Shown here one piece after another: positions 7,718 through 14,692 of a DNA stretch of 64,000 nucleotides. The translations under genes were made by a program, and so were the position numbers. The stretch is from Neobacillus niacini (GTDB taxonomy: Bacteria; Bacillota; Bacilli; Bacillales; Cytobacillaceae). Each line of letters begins with the position of its first letter. Position 1 is the first letter of the stretch. The stretch is taken from NCBI RefSeq assembly GCF_000759675.1, contig NZ_BAWM01000152.1:62001-126000 (forward strand), in the 5' to 3' direction. The notes beneath the pieces are model-generated. The model was not told where the DNA came from. It saw nothing but the letters and a program-made list of their open reading frames with translations, and ran no database searches.

Positions 7718-9475
7718 CTACTCCCCCTTACTTTTTGAGTAATCGCGTTTACGTGGCTGAATCAATGAAACATCTACTTCCTCGTAGTGGAAAGCAGGAG
7801 CAGATGAGCTATCAACAAATTTCGCCATTGTTGTTTTTAAGAATTCCTCATCATTACGGTTAGGGAACTCAGGTTTATAATGAGCACCACGGCTCTCATT
7901 ACGGTTGTAAGCACCAATTGTCATAACACGAGCTAATTGAAGCATGTTCTCTAACTGGCGAGTGAATACTGCCCCTTGATTACTCCATTTAGATGTATCA
8001 TTGATATTGATATTTTTATATCGCACTAAAAGCTCTTGGATTTTTTCATCTGTTTTCAATAGCTTGTCATTAAAGCGAACAACTGTAACGTTATCCGTCA
8101 TCCACTCACCAAGCTCTTTATGAAGTACATAGGCATTTTCTGTACCACTTAATGACATGATAGAATTCCACTTATCTTCCTGTTCTTTTACATGACGGTC
8201 AAAAACAGTTGAAGAGACAGCGTCAGAACTCTTTTCAAGTCCTTTAATATATCTTACAGCATTAGGTCCAACGACCATTCCACCGTAAATCGCAGAAAGT
8301 AATGAATTGGCACCTAAACGGTTAGCACCATGCTGTGAAAAATCACATTCTCCAGCAGCAAATAGTCCTGGAATGTTTGTCATTTGATCATAGTCAACCC
8401 AAAGCCCACCCATTGAATAGTGAACAGCAGGGAAGATTTTCATTGGAAGTTTACGTGGATCATCTCCAGTGAACTTCTCATAGATTTCGATAATTCCTCC
8501 AAGCTTAACATCCAATTCATGTGGATCTTTGTGAGAAAGATCGAGGTAAACCATGTTTTCGCCATTAACACCTAGTTTTTGATTTACACACACATCAAAG
8601 ATTTCACGTGTGGCAATATCACGCGGTACAAGGTTTCCGTATGCAGGATATTTTTCCTCTAGGAAGTACCATGGTTTTCCATCTTTATATGTCCAAACCC
8701 GGCCGCCTTCTCCACGTGCTGATTCACTCATTAAACGAAGCTTATCATCTCCAGGAATGGCAGTTGGATGAATTTGGATCATCTCACCATTTGCATAATA
8801 TGCACCTTGTTGATAAACGATTGATGCTGCAGAACCAGTATTAATTACAGAGTTCGTTGTTTTTCCGAAGATAATTCCAGGACCACCAGTTGCCAAGATA
8901 ACGGCATCCCCAGCGAAGGATTTGATCTCCATAGATGTTAAGTTTTGTGCCACGATTCCGCGACAAACACCATCGTCATCCACAACTGAACCTAAGAATT
9001 CCCAGCCTTCGTATTTTGTAACTAATCCAGCTACTTCGTGACGGCGAACCTGCTCGTCCAACGCATATAGCAGCTGTTGACCTGTTGTTGCACCAGCAAA
9101 TGCTGTACGCGAATGCTGAGTACCCCCGAAGCGACGGAAATCTAATAGTCCTTCTGGAGTACGATTAAACATAACTCCCATCCGGTCCATTAAGTGAATG
9201 ATACCAGGTGCTGCCTCACACATTGCCTTTACTGGAGGCTGGTTGGCTAAGAAGTCTCCGCCATATACGGTATCATCAAAGTGAATCCATGGTGAATCGC
9301 CTTCACCTTTTGTATTTACTGCTCCATTCATACCACCTTGGGCACAAACGGAGTGGGAACGTTTAACTGGAACAAGTGAAAATAATTCTACTGGTGTTCC
9401 TTCTTCTGCAACTTTGATGGTTGCCATTAAGCCGGCTAAGCCGCCACCAACTATGATCACCTTACCCTTACTCAT
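7718..9475 (-). CDS. sdhA: Succinate dehydrogenase flavoprotein subunit
   Basis: A 585-residue FAD subunit that oxidises succinate to fumarate. The dinucleotide fold IIVGGGLAGLMA opens the protein. HSVCAQGGMNGA carries the histidine that binds FAD covalently in this family. The substrate region IQIHPTA and the catalytic SESARGEGGR are visible, as is GANRLGANSLL near the C-terminal half. It is the middle gene of sdhCAB and assembles on the cytoplasmic face of the membrane with SdhB and the SdhC anchor. Confidence 0.98.
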   Translation of the reverse strand: MSKGKVIIVGGGLAGLMATIKVAEEGTPVELFSLVPVKRSHSVCAQGGMNGAVNTKGEGDSPWIHFDDTVYGGDFLANQPPVKAMCEAAPGIIHLMDRMGVMFNRTPEGLLDFRRFGGTQHSRTAFAGATTGQQLLYALDEQVRRHEVAGLVTKYEGWEFLGSVVDDDGVCRGIVAQNLTSMEIKSFAGDAVILATGGPGIIFGKTTNSVINTGSAASIVYQQGAYYANGEMIQIHPTAIPGDDKLRLMSESARGEGGRVWTYKDGKPWYFLEEKYPAYGNLVPRDIATREIFDVCVNQKLGVNGENMVYLDLSHKDPHELDVKLGGIIEIYEKFTGDDPRKLPMKIFPAVHYSMGGLWVDYDQMTNIPGLFAAGECDFSQHGANRLGANSLLSAIYGGMVVGPNAVRYIKGLEKSSDAVSSTVFDRHVKEQEDKWNSIMSLSGTENAYVLHKELGEWMTDNVTVVRFNDKLLKTDEKIQELLVRYKNININDTSKWSNQGAVFTRQLENMLQLARVMTIGAYNRNESRGAHYKPEFPNRNDEEFLKTTMAKFVDSSSAPAFHYEEVDVSLIQPRKRDYSKSKGE

Positions 9476-9537
9476 TATGACTCACTCCCTTAATCCAAAA
9501 AATCCGATATTTTTCAACACAGAGTATGAAGTTATTT

Positions 9538-10146
9538 TTAAACAAAAGCTAAAAGTGTTCTAATTCCTACAATTGAAAGGATTACAAAAACACCAATTGT
9601 AAAATATGTAGAAATTACTTGAGAACGAGGGGAAACTGTAATACCCCAGCTAACAAAGAATGACCACAATCCGTTTGCAAAGTGGAAAATAGTTGAAATG
9701 ATACCAATCAGATAGAAACCAAACATGAATGGTGAAGATAGGATATCTGCCATCATGTCATAGTTAACATGTGCACCAAATGCTGCTGCAACGCGAGTCT
9801 GCCATACGTGCCATGTAATAAAGATTAACGTAATGACACCTGATACACGCTGTAGTAAGAACATCCAGTTTCTGAAATAGCCATATTTCCCGGCATTGTT
9901 TTTTGCGGTAAAAGCAATATAAAGGCCATAGATTGCATGAAATAAAATTGGTAAATAAATAACTACTGTTTCTAGGATAATTCTAAAAGGTAGGTTCCCC
10001 ATAAAATCTGCAGCTTTGTTAAAGGACTCAGCCCCTCCTGTAGCAAAATGATTGACTACAAGATGCTGCAATAGGAATACTCCGATTGGAATTACTCCAA
10101 GTAAAGAATGCAATCTTCGATTCAAAAACTCTCGATTCCCCGCCAT
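9538..10146 (-). CDS. sdhC: Succinate dehydrogenase cytochrome b558 subunit
   Basis: A 202-residue membrane anchor with five predicted helices, the fused type typical of Bacillus complex II that needs no SdhD. Helices lie roughly at residues 12-30, 58-78, 95-115, 138-158 and 180-200. Histidines for the two hemes are seen in LHSLLG, LQHLVVNHF, FHAIYG, TWHVW and FHFANG. It donates electrons to menaquinone. It is first in the operon, behind a well-formed sigma-A promoter. Confidence 0.96.
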   Translation of the reverse strand: MAGNREFLNRRLHSLLGVIPIGVFLLQHLVVNHFATGGAESFNKAADFMGNLPFRIILETVVIYLPILFHAIYGLYIAFTAKNNAGKYGYFRNWMFLLQRVSGVITLIFITWHVWQTRVAAAFGAHVNYDMMADILSSPFMFGFYLIGIISTIFHFANGLWSFFVSWGITVSPRSQVISTYFTIGVFVILSIVGIRTLLAFV

Positions 10147-10252
10147 AATTAACCCCCCTTGAATTTTTAAAATGATGTTAAGCCTTTTTTAAATGTCCTT
10201 TTAAATACAATTCCTAAACTTAGCACCACTGTGACAATTATGTGACATGTCC

Positions 10253-10281
10253 ATTTTACTCCCATCAGCATAGAGCGTCAA
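10253..10281 (-). promoter_or_regulatory. Sigma-A promoter of sdhCAB
   Basis: On the minus strand, TTGACG (10276-10281), a 17-bp spacer and TAAAAT (10253-10258), about 107 bp upstream of the sdhC start. Confidence 0.75.
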
Positions 10282-10538
10282 GAAAACGGATACACAAAAC
10301 TTTGATAAAAATAAAATTTTTAAAATATATTGATATTATAATAAATTATTAGTTTTATTTGTTAAAATGGAATTTTCTTGCATTAAATCCAGTAGAATTA
10401 CAATGAAAAATTAAATTTAGTCCATACTCCATGATTTTATTTGGGAAACATAATTATGATGAAAGACAGGCTATCGTATTGCAAAATAACAATCCTTCAC
10501 CACTCTAACGCTTTACACTATATTCCATAAAAAGTGTT

Positions 10539-10567
10539 CTTAACTTAAAGACGTAATTGTATATAAT
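10539..10567 (+). promoter_or_regulatory. Possible sigma-A promoter of yslB
   Basis: A perfect TATAAT at 10562-10567 lies 27 bp before the yslB start. The -35 region (TTAACT, 10540-10545, 16-bp spacing) is weak. Confidence 0.5.
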
Positions 10568-10593
10568 AGAATGGTAGAAAGAGGGGAAGAAAA

Positions 10594-11046
10594 ATGAATG
10601 AAAGTACTGCCGTCGAACTTAATTTACAATCGAATGAACCAAGAAATATTTCTCTATTTGGTTATGAATTAATTAGGGAATTCATATTGCCAGAGATCTT
10701 AGGAAAAGACACACCCGAAATCCTTTACTGGGCTGGAAAACGACTAGCGCGTAGTCACCCTTTACAAAGCCTTGATGAAATCATCGAATTTTTCACAAGA
10801 GCCTCATGGGGACAGCTCGAAATTAAAAAAGAACGAAAAGATGAAATTGAATTTGAACTAGACAGCCCTTTAATCGTTTCTCGAGTCAAATCAAAAGCCG
10901 AACATTACTTCCAAATCGAAGCAGGCTTCCTGGCCCAACAAATCGAACTCCAAAAACAAGTCATTGCCGAAACCTTCGAACACCCAGTAAAAAAAGCAAA
11001 CAAAGTCCAATTCACCGTCAAATGGGATCGTAAAGATACTATTTAG
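10594..11046 (+). CDS. yslB: YslB-family protein (DUF2507)
   Basis: A 150-residue soluble protein, starting at an ATG behind GAGGGGAAG. The sequence NISLFGYELIREFILPEILGKDTPEILYWAGKRLARS is typical of the Bacillus YslB/DUF2507 family, which resembles the V4R ligand-binding fold. No catalytic motif is visible and the function is unknown. It is transcribed alone, convergent with lysC, in the same place as yslB in B. subtilis, between lysC and the sdh operon. A shared terminator follows. Confidence 0.85.
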   Translation: MNESTAVELNLQSNEPRNISLFGYELIREFILPEILGKDTPEILYWAGKRLARSHPLQSLDEIIEFFTRASWGQLEIKKERKDEIEFELDSPLIVSRVKSKAEHYFQIEAGFLAQQIELQKQVIAETFEHPVKKANKVQFTVKWDRKDTI

Positions 11047-11048
11047 TC

Positions 11049-11118
11049 GGTGCCTGTCACCAAGGTGACACCTAAAAGGTGTTCACCTCTCGTGGACACT
11101 GTCCACCTCAGGCGGACA
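11049..11118. repeat. Cluster of short palindromes after yslB
   Basis: Consecutive small dyads: GTCACC-AA-GGTGAC (11056-11069), AGGTG-TT-CACCT (11077-11088), GTGGAC-ACT-GTCCAC (11092-11106) and GTCC...GGAC (11101-11116). The word GGTGCCTGTCACC resembles a motif scattered between genes in several Bacillus genomes (recalled, not checked). Confidence 0.6.
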
Positions 11119-11126
11119 CTTTGGAT

Positions 11127-11165
11127 AAAAGCCTTCCTTGGAGTTTCCTCCAAGGAAGGCTTTTT
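11127..11165. terminator. Bidirectional terminator between yslB and lysC
   Basis: A perfect 12-bp stem GCCTTCCTTGGA/TCCAAGGAAGGC (11131-11142, 11149-11160) flanked by AAAA on the left and TTTTT on the right. It can serve both convergent genes. Confidence 0.9.
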
Positions 11166-11180
11166 CATTTTTATTTTTTA

Positions 11181-12401
11181 TTATGCTTCGCTATTTAGGC
11201 CAAATGCTTGGTGTAGTACTTCTACTGCTTTTAGCATGTGTTTTTCTTCAACAACTGCTGAGACTTTGATTTCTGAGGTGCTGACCATTTTAATTTGGAT
11301 CTGGTTTGCTGCTAGAACTTCAAACATTTTAGCTGCGACCCCTGGATTCGATATCATTCCTGAACCAACGATGGACACTTTAGCCAGTTTATTTTCGGCG
11401 TCAAGCTGCTCATAGTTCAGTACATCCTTGTTATCTTCAAGAACATTTAAAGTCTCTAGGAGGTCCTCCGTTTTAATCGAGAAGGCAAGATTTGCTGTTT
11501 CTGCTTCTGTTGTGCTTTGGACAATGATATCTACGTTTAAATGGTTCTCGGCCAATGTTGTAAAAATTGTTGATAAACTAGTTAAAGAATTGGCAAGTCC
11601 TAACACACTCACCTTTGTAATTTCATCTTCAAATGCCACTCCACGGACTACAAGGTTTTGTTCCATTGATGCTTCCTCCTCAACTACTGTTCCTTCTACT
11701 CTCTCCATACTTGAGCGAACCTCAAGCCGTACTTGATAGTTTTTTGCAAACTCTACCGCTCTAGGGTGCAATACACCTGCCCCTAAATTAGCCAGCTCAA
11801 GCATTTCATCGTAAGACACGGATCGTAATTTACGTGCGCTCTTCACATATCTTGGGTCACTGGTGAAAACCCCGGTTACATCAGTATAAATATCACATTT
11901 ATCAGCTTTTAATGCAGCTGCTAGTGCTACCGCTGTCGTATCTGAGCCGCCTCGGCCTAGAGTTGTAATCTCACCATTTTCTGTAACCCCTTGGAAACCT
12001 GCGACAATTACCACTTTACCTTCAACAAGTTGCTTATTTACAGCTTCTGTATTTATCGTTGTAATGCGGGCATTCCCATGGACAGGCTCAGTGACAATTC
12101 CAGCCTGCCACCCTGTAAACGATACTGCAGGCAGATTCTGCTCATTCAATGCCATTGACAATAGGGCGATCGTTACCTGTTCCCCTGTGCTTAACAGCAT
12201 ATCCATATCCCGTTTATTTGGCTGTCCAGAAATTTCTTTCGCTAGATTCACCAGCTGATCGGTTGATTTTCCCATTGCTGATACAACCACTACAACCTGA
12301 TTCCCCTGATCAGTTTCAGCTTTTACCCTCTGCACTACATTTAGAATTCTTTCTACACTTCCAACCGAAGTACCGCCAAACTTTTGTACAATTAAACCCA
12401 T
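11181..12401 (-). CDS. lysC: Aspartokinase (lysine-sensitive type)
   Basis: A 406-residue aspartate kinase that makes aspartyl phosphate, the first step to lysine, diaminopimelate, threonine and methionine. The kinase domain begins VQKFGGTSVGS and includes VAGFQGV, GRGGSDTTAVALAA and YTDVTGVFTSDPR. Two ACT domains (about residues 265-406) bind the effector. A strong internal ribosome site before Met246 (11666) predicts a separate beta subunit, as known for B. subtilis aspartokinase II. Expression is controlled by the lysine riboswitch upstream. Diaminopimelate also feeds cell wall and spore dipicolinate. Confidence 0.95.
   Translation of the reverse strand: MGLIVQKFGGTSVGSVERILNVVQRVKAETDQGNQVVVVVSAMGKSTDQLVNLAKEISGQPNKRDMDMLLSTGEQVTIALLSMALNEQNLPAVSFTGWQAGIVTEPVHGNARITTINTEAVNKQLVEGKVVIVAGFQGVTENGEITTLGRGGSDTTAVALAAALKADKCDIYTDVTGVFTSDPRYVKSARKLRSVSYDEMLELANLGAGVLHPRAVEFAKNYQVRLEVRSSMERVEGTVVEEEASMEQNLVVRGVAFEDEITKVSVLGLANSLTSLSTIFTTLAENHLNVDIIVQSTTEAETANLAFSIKTEDLLETLNVLEDNKDVLNYEQLDAENKLAKVSIVGSGMISNPGVAAKMFEVLAANQIQIKMVSTSEIKVSAVVEEKHMLKAVEVLHQAFGLNSEA
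11664..11681 (-). promoter_or_regulatory. Internal ribosome site and start for aspartokinase beta subunit
   Basis: Inside lysC, minus-strand GAGGAGG is followed 8 bp later by an in-frame ATG (11664-11666). Translation from it would give a 161-residue protein (11181-11666) that holds just the ACT domains. B. subtilis lysC is known to make its beta subunit from such an in-phase internal start. Confidence 0.8.
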
Positions 12402-12456
12402 CTTTTCCCCTGCTTTCAGTTATAGGTTTAGCTATCATTATATTTTTCCCCGCAAA

Positions 12457-12492
12457 AAAAATAAAAAGCAATGAGAGGGCATCTCATTGCTT
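12457..12492 (-). terminator. Terminator of the lysine riboswitch
   Basis: On the minus strand, the 11-bp stem AAGCAATGAGA/TCTCATTGCTT is followed by TTTATTTTTTTT. It lies between the aptamer and lysC, the usual place for lysine-dependent premature termination. Confidence 0.88.
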
Positions 12493-12695
12493 GAATACAC
12501 AAAAAAATTCTGCGTCTACAATGTAAGATAGCTCTCCAAGACAATCGTCTTGACAATCCGGCATTTATTCAATACAGGACCAGAAAAGAAAGAAATGAGA
12601 CTTTCTTCACTTCGGCGAACATCCCCTTTCATGATTCATCACTGAAGCTCATCCTTCTCCGAATCATTACTATTGAAGCTCGCACCTCTACCTTC
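12493..12695 (-). promoter_or_regulatory. Lysine riboswitch (L box) of lysC
   Basis: The minus strand carries the L-box signature: GGTAGAGGTGCGAGCTTCA (from 12692), then AAGGATGAGCTTCAGTGATG, AAAGGGGATGTTCGCCGAAG, CTGGTCCTGTATTGAATAAA, TGTCAAGACG and the closing CTATC (12527-12531). GGTAG and CTATC pair as P1. High lysine should stabilise the aptamer and favour the downstream terminator, lowering lysC expression. The aptamer proper spans 12527-12692. Confidence 0.93.
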
Positions 12696-12735
12696 ACTTC
12701 AGTATTAAAAAGTGATAGTAATATAATTTTCACTC

Positions 12736-12764
12736 ATTATAGCATAGTGGCATTTTTCTGACAA
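12736..12764 (-). promoter_or_regulatory. Sigma-A promoter of lysC
   Basis: Minus-strand TTGTCA (12759-12764), 17-bp spacer, TATAAT (12736-12741). It lies about 43 bp upstream of the lysine aptamer and directly after the uvrC stop. Confidence 0.85.
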
Positions 12765-12767
12765 TCA

Positions 12768-14540
12768 CTAGGATTGAAGTTTTTTAATTAATTCCTCCGC
12801 TACAGGGGCTGGAATTCCGATGGCTCTAAACTCTTCAAATGTGGCTTCTTTCATTTTCTTAACCGAACCAAATTCTTTTAACAACTGCTTTTTTCGTTTT
12901 TCACCGACACCTGGAATGTCATCCAGCAATGATTGAAATGCGCTTTTTCCCCGGGTTTGGCGATGAAAGGTAATCGCAAAACGGTGAACCTCATCTTGAA
13001 TTCTTTGTAATAAGTAAAACTCTTGGCTGTTTCTTCCAAGCGGGATAATTTGAAGTGGATTGCCATATAAAAGCTGAGATGTCTTGTGCTTATCATCCTT
13101 CACCAATCCAGCCAATGGAATATCCAAGCCAAGCTCGTTTTCTAGGACATCTCTGACAGCCTCCACATGTCCTTTTCCACCATCAATAATAATGAGGTCC
13201 GGAAGTGGCAATTCCTCTTTTAATGCCCTTGAATACCTTCTTCTCGTCACTTCACGCATGGATTCATAATCATCAGGTCCCTTGACCGTTTTAATCTTAT
13301 ACTTACGATATTCACGCTTATTTGGCTTCCCATCGATAAAGACAACCATGGCAGATACAGGGTCTGTCCCTTGTATATTTGAATTATCGAAAGACTCAAT
13401 TCGGTGAGGGGTATAAATCCCCATAAGCTCTCCAAGATTCTCAACTGCTTTTATGGTCCTTACCTCATCCTTTTCAATTAGCGAAAATTTCTCATTCAAT
13501 GCTATTTTTGCATTTTTGATTGCCATTTTAATCAGGTCTTTCTTCTGACCACGCTGCGGCTTTATGACTTTAACTTGAAGAAGCTGTTCTGCTAGATTTA
13601 AGTCAATTTCATCCTGAATCAGAATTTCCTTTGGCTTAAAATGATTGGATTTTTCGTAAAATTGGCCAAAGAAGGTGAGAATTTCTTCTTCTGGCTCATT
13701 GTAAATTGGAAACATGGAAACATCACGTTCAATTAGTTTTCCCTGGCGTACAAAGAAAACTTGAACACACATCCAGCCCTTATCGACGGCATAGCCAAAT
13801 ACATCACGATCAGTAAAATCTGTCATTGTGATTTTTTGCTTTTCCATAATGGTTTCAATATGAATAATCTTGTCGCGGAATTCTTTCGCACGCTCGAAAT
13901 CCAATTCTTCAGAAGCACTGGTCATTTTTTCAGTTAGTTCTTTTTTTATTTCTTTAAATCCGCCATTGAGGAAGCGGGTGATTTCGTCGGTCATTTGTTT
14001 GTATTGCTCTTCGTGAACTTCATTTACACATGGCGCCAGACACTGTCCTAAATGGTAGTACAAACAAACCCTGTCAGGAAGGGTCGAGCATTTCCGTAAT
14101 GGGTAGATTCGGTCTAGAAGCTTTTTCGTTTCATTTGCGGCCATAACGTTTGGATACGGACCAAAGTACTTTCCTTTATCCTTTTTGACTTTTCTAGTAA
14201 TGATTAGTTTCGGATGTCTTTCCGCTGTCAACTTAATAAACGGATAGGTCTTATCATCCTTTAGCATCACATTATATTTGGGATCGTATTTTTTAATTAA
14301 ATTTAATTCGAGTAACAGTGCTTCGATATTAGATGAGGTGACGATATATTCGAAGTCCTCAATCTCATTGACGAGTCGAAACGTTTTTCCGTCATGTGAT
14401 CCGGTAAAATATGACCGTACGCGATTTTTTAGTACTTTTGCTTTTCCTACATAAATGATCGTTCCCTGACGGTCCTTCATCAAGTAGCAGCCAGGCTGAT
14501 CAGGCAGCAGTGTTAATTTTTGTTTGATAGTTTCATTCAT
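12768..14540 (-). CDS. uvrC: Excinuclease ABC subunit C
   Basis: A 590-residue nucleotide-excision repair nuclease that makes the 3' and 5' incisions at UvrB-bound lesions. Domains in order: GIY-YIG nuclease (about residues 12-92, with GCYLMKDRQGTIIYVGKAK), a cysteine cluster CSTLPDRVCLYYHLGQCLAPC, a UVR motif that contacts UvrB (about 200-235), the RNase H-like nuclease with DNSNIQG and IIDGGKGH, and tandem helix-hairpin-helix motifs near the C-terminus (LLDDIPGVGEKRKKQLL). In B. subtilis it neighbours trxA; here the 19-kb polysaccharide locus separates them. Confidence 0.97.
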   Translation of the reverse strand: MNETIKQKLTLLPDQPGCYLMKDRQGTIIYVGKAKVLKNRVRSYFTGSHDGKTFRLVNEIEDFEYIVTSSNIEALLLELNLIKKYDPKYNVMLKDDKTYPFIKLTAERHPKLIITRKVKKDKGKYFGPYPNVMAANETKKLLDRIYPLRKCSTLPDRVCLYYHLGQCLAPCVNEVHEEQYKQMTDEITRFLNGGFKEIKKELTEKMTSASEELDFERAKEFRDKIIHIETIMEKQKITMTDFTDRDVFGYAVDKGWMCVQVFFVRQGKLIERDVSMFPIYNEPEEEILTFFGQFYEKSNHFKPKEILIQDEIDLNLAEQLLQVKVIKPQRGQKKDLIKMAIKNAKIALNEKFSLIEKDEVRTIKAVENLGELMGIYTPHRIESFDNSNIQGTDPVSAMVVFIDGKPNKREYRKYKIKTVKGPDDYESMREVTRRRYSRALKEELPLPDLIIIDGGKGHVEAVRDVLENELGLDIPLAGLVKDDKHKTSQLLYGNPLQIIPLGRNSQEFYLLQRIQDEVHRFAITFHRQTRGKSAFQSLLDDIPGVGEKRKKQLLKEFGSVKKMKEATFEEFRAIGIPAPVAEELIKKLQS

Positions 14541-14629
14541 TCCCGACTACTCCAATCCGTCAATTTTAGTCTATCTTAAAATTTTATAGCAAAATAGCCA
14601 TAAATTAAAGCGTAGGTATTTGGTAAATA

Positions 14630-14656
14630 AAAAAACCGGAAAAAATCCGGTTTTTT
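14630..14656 (-). terminator. Terminator of the GH88-GH35 operon
   Basis: Minus-strand AAAACCGGA, A/T loop, TCCGGTTTT followed by a T run. It lies 37 bp beyond the GH35 stop. Confidence 0.85.
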
Positions 14657-14692
14657 CAAAAGACTGACAGTTAAATAAAAAGAATAAGTTCA

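Larger units (their letters stand above)
10147..10593. other. Divergent intergenic region between sdhC and yslB
   Basis: 447 bp without a gene, very AT-rich in its centre (10305-10380). It holds the sdhC promoter (10253-10281) and a probable yslB promoter near 10539-10567. I see no riboswitch or cre consensus here. Confidence 0.7.
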
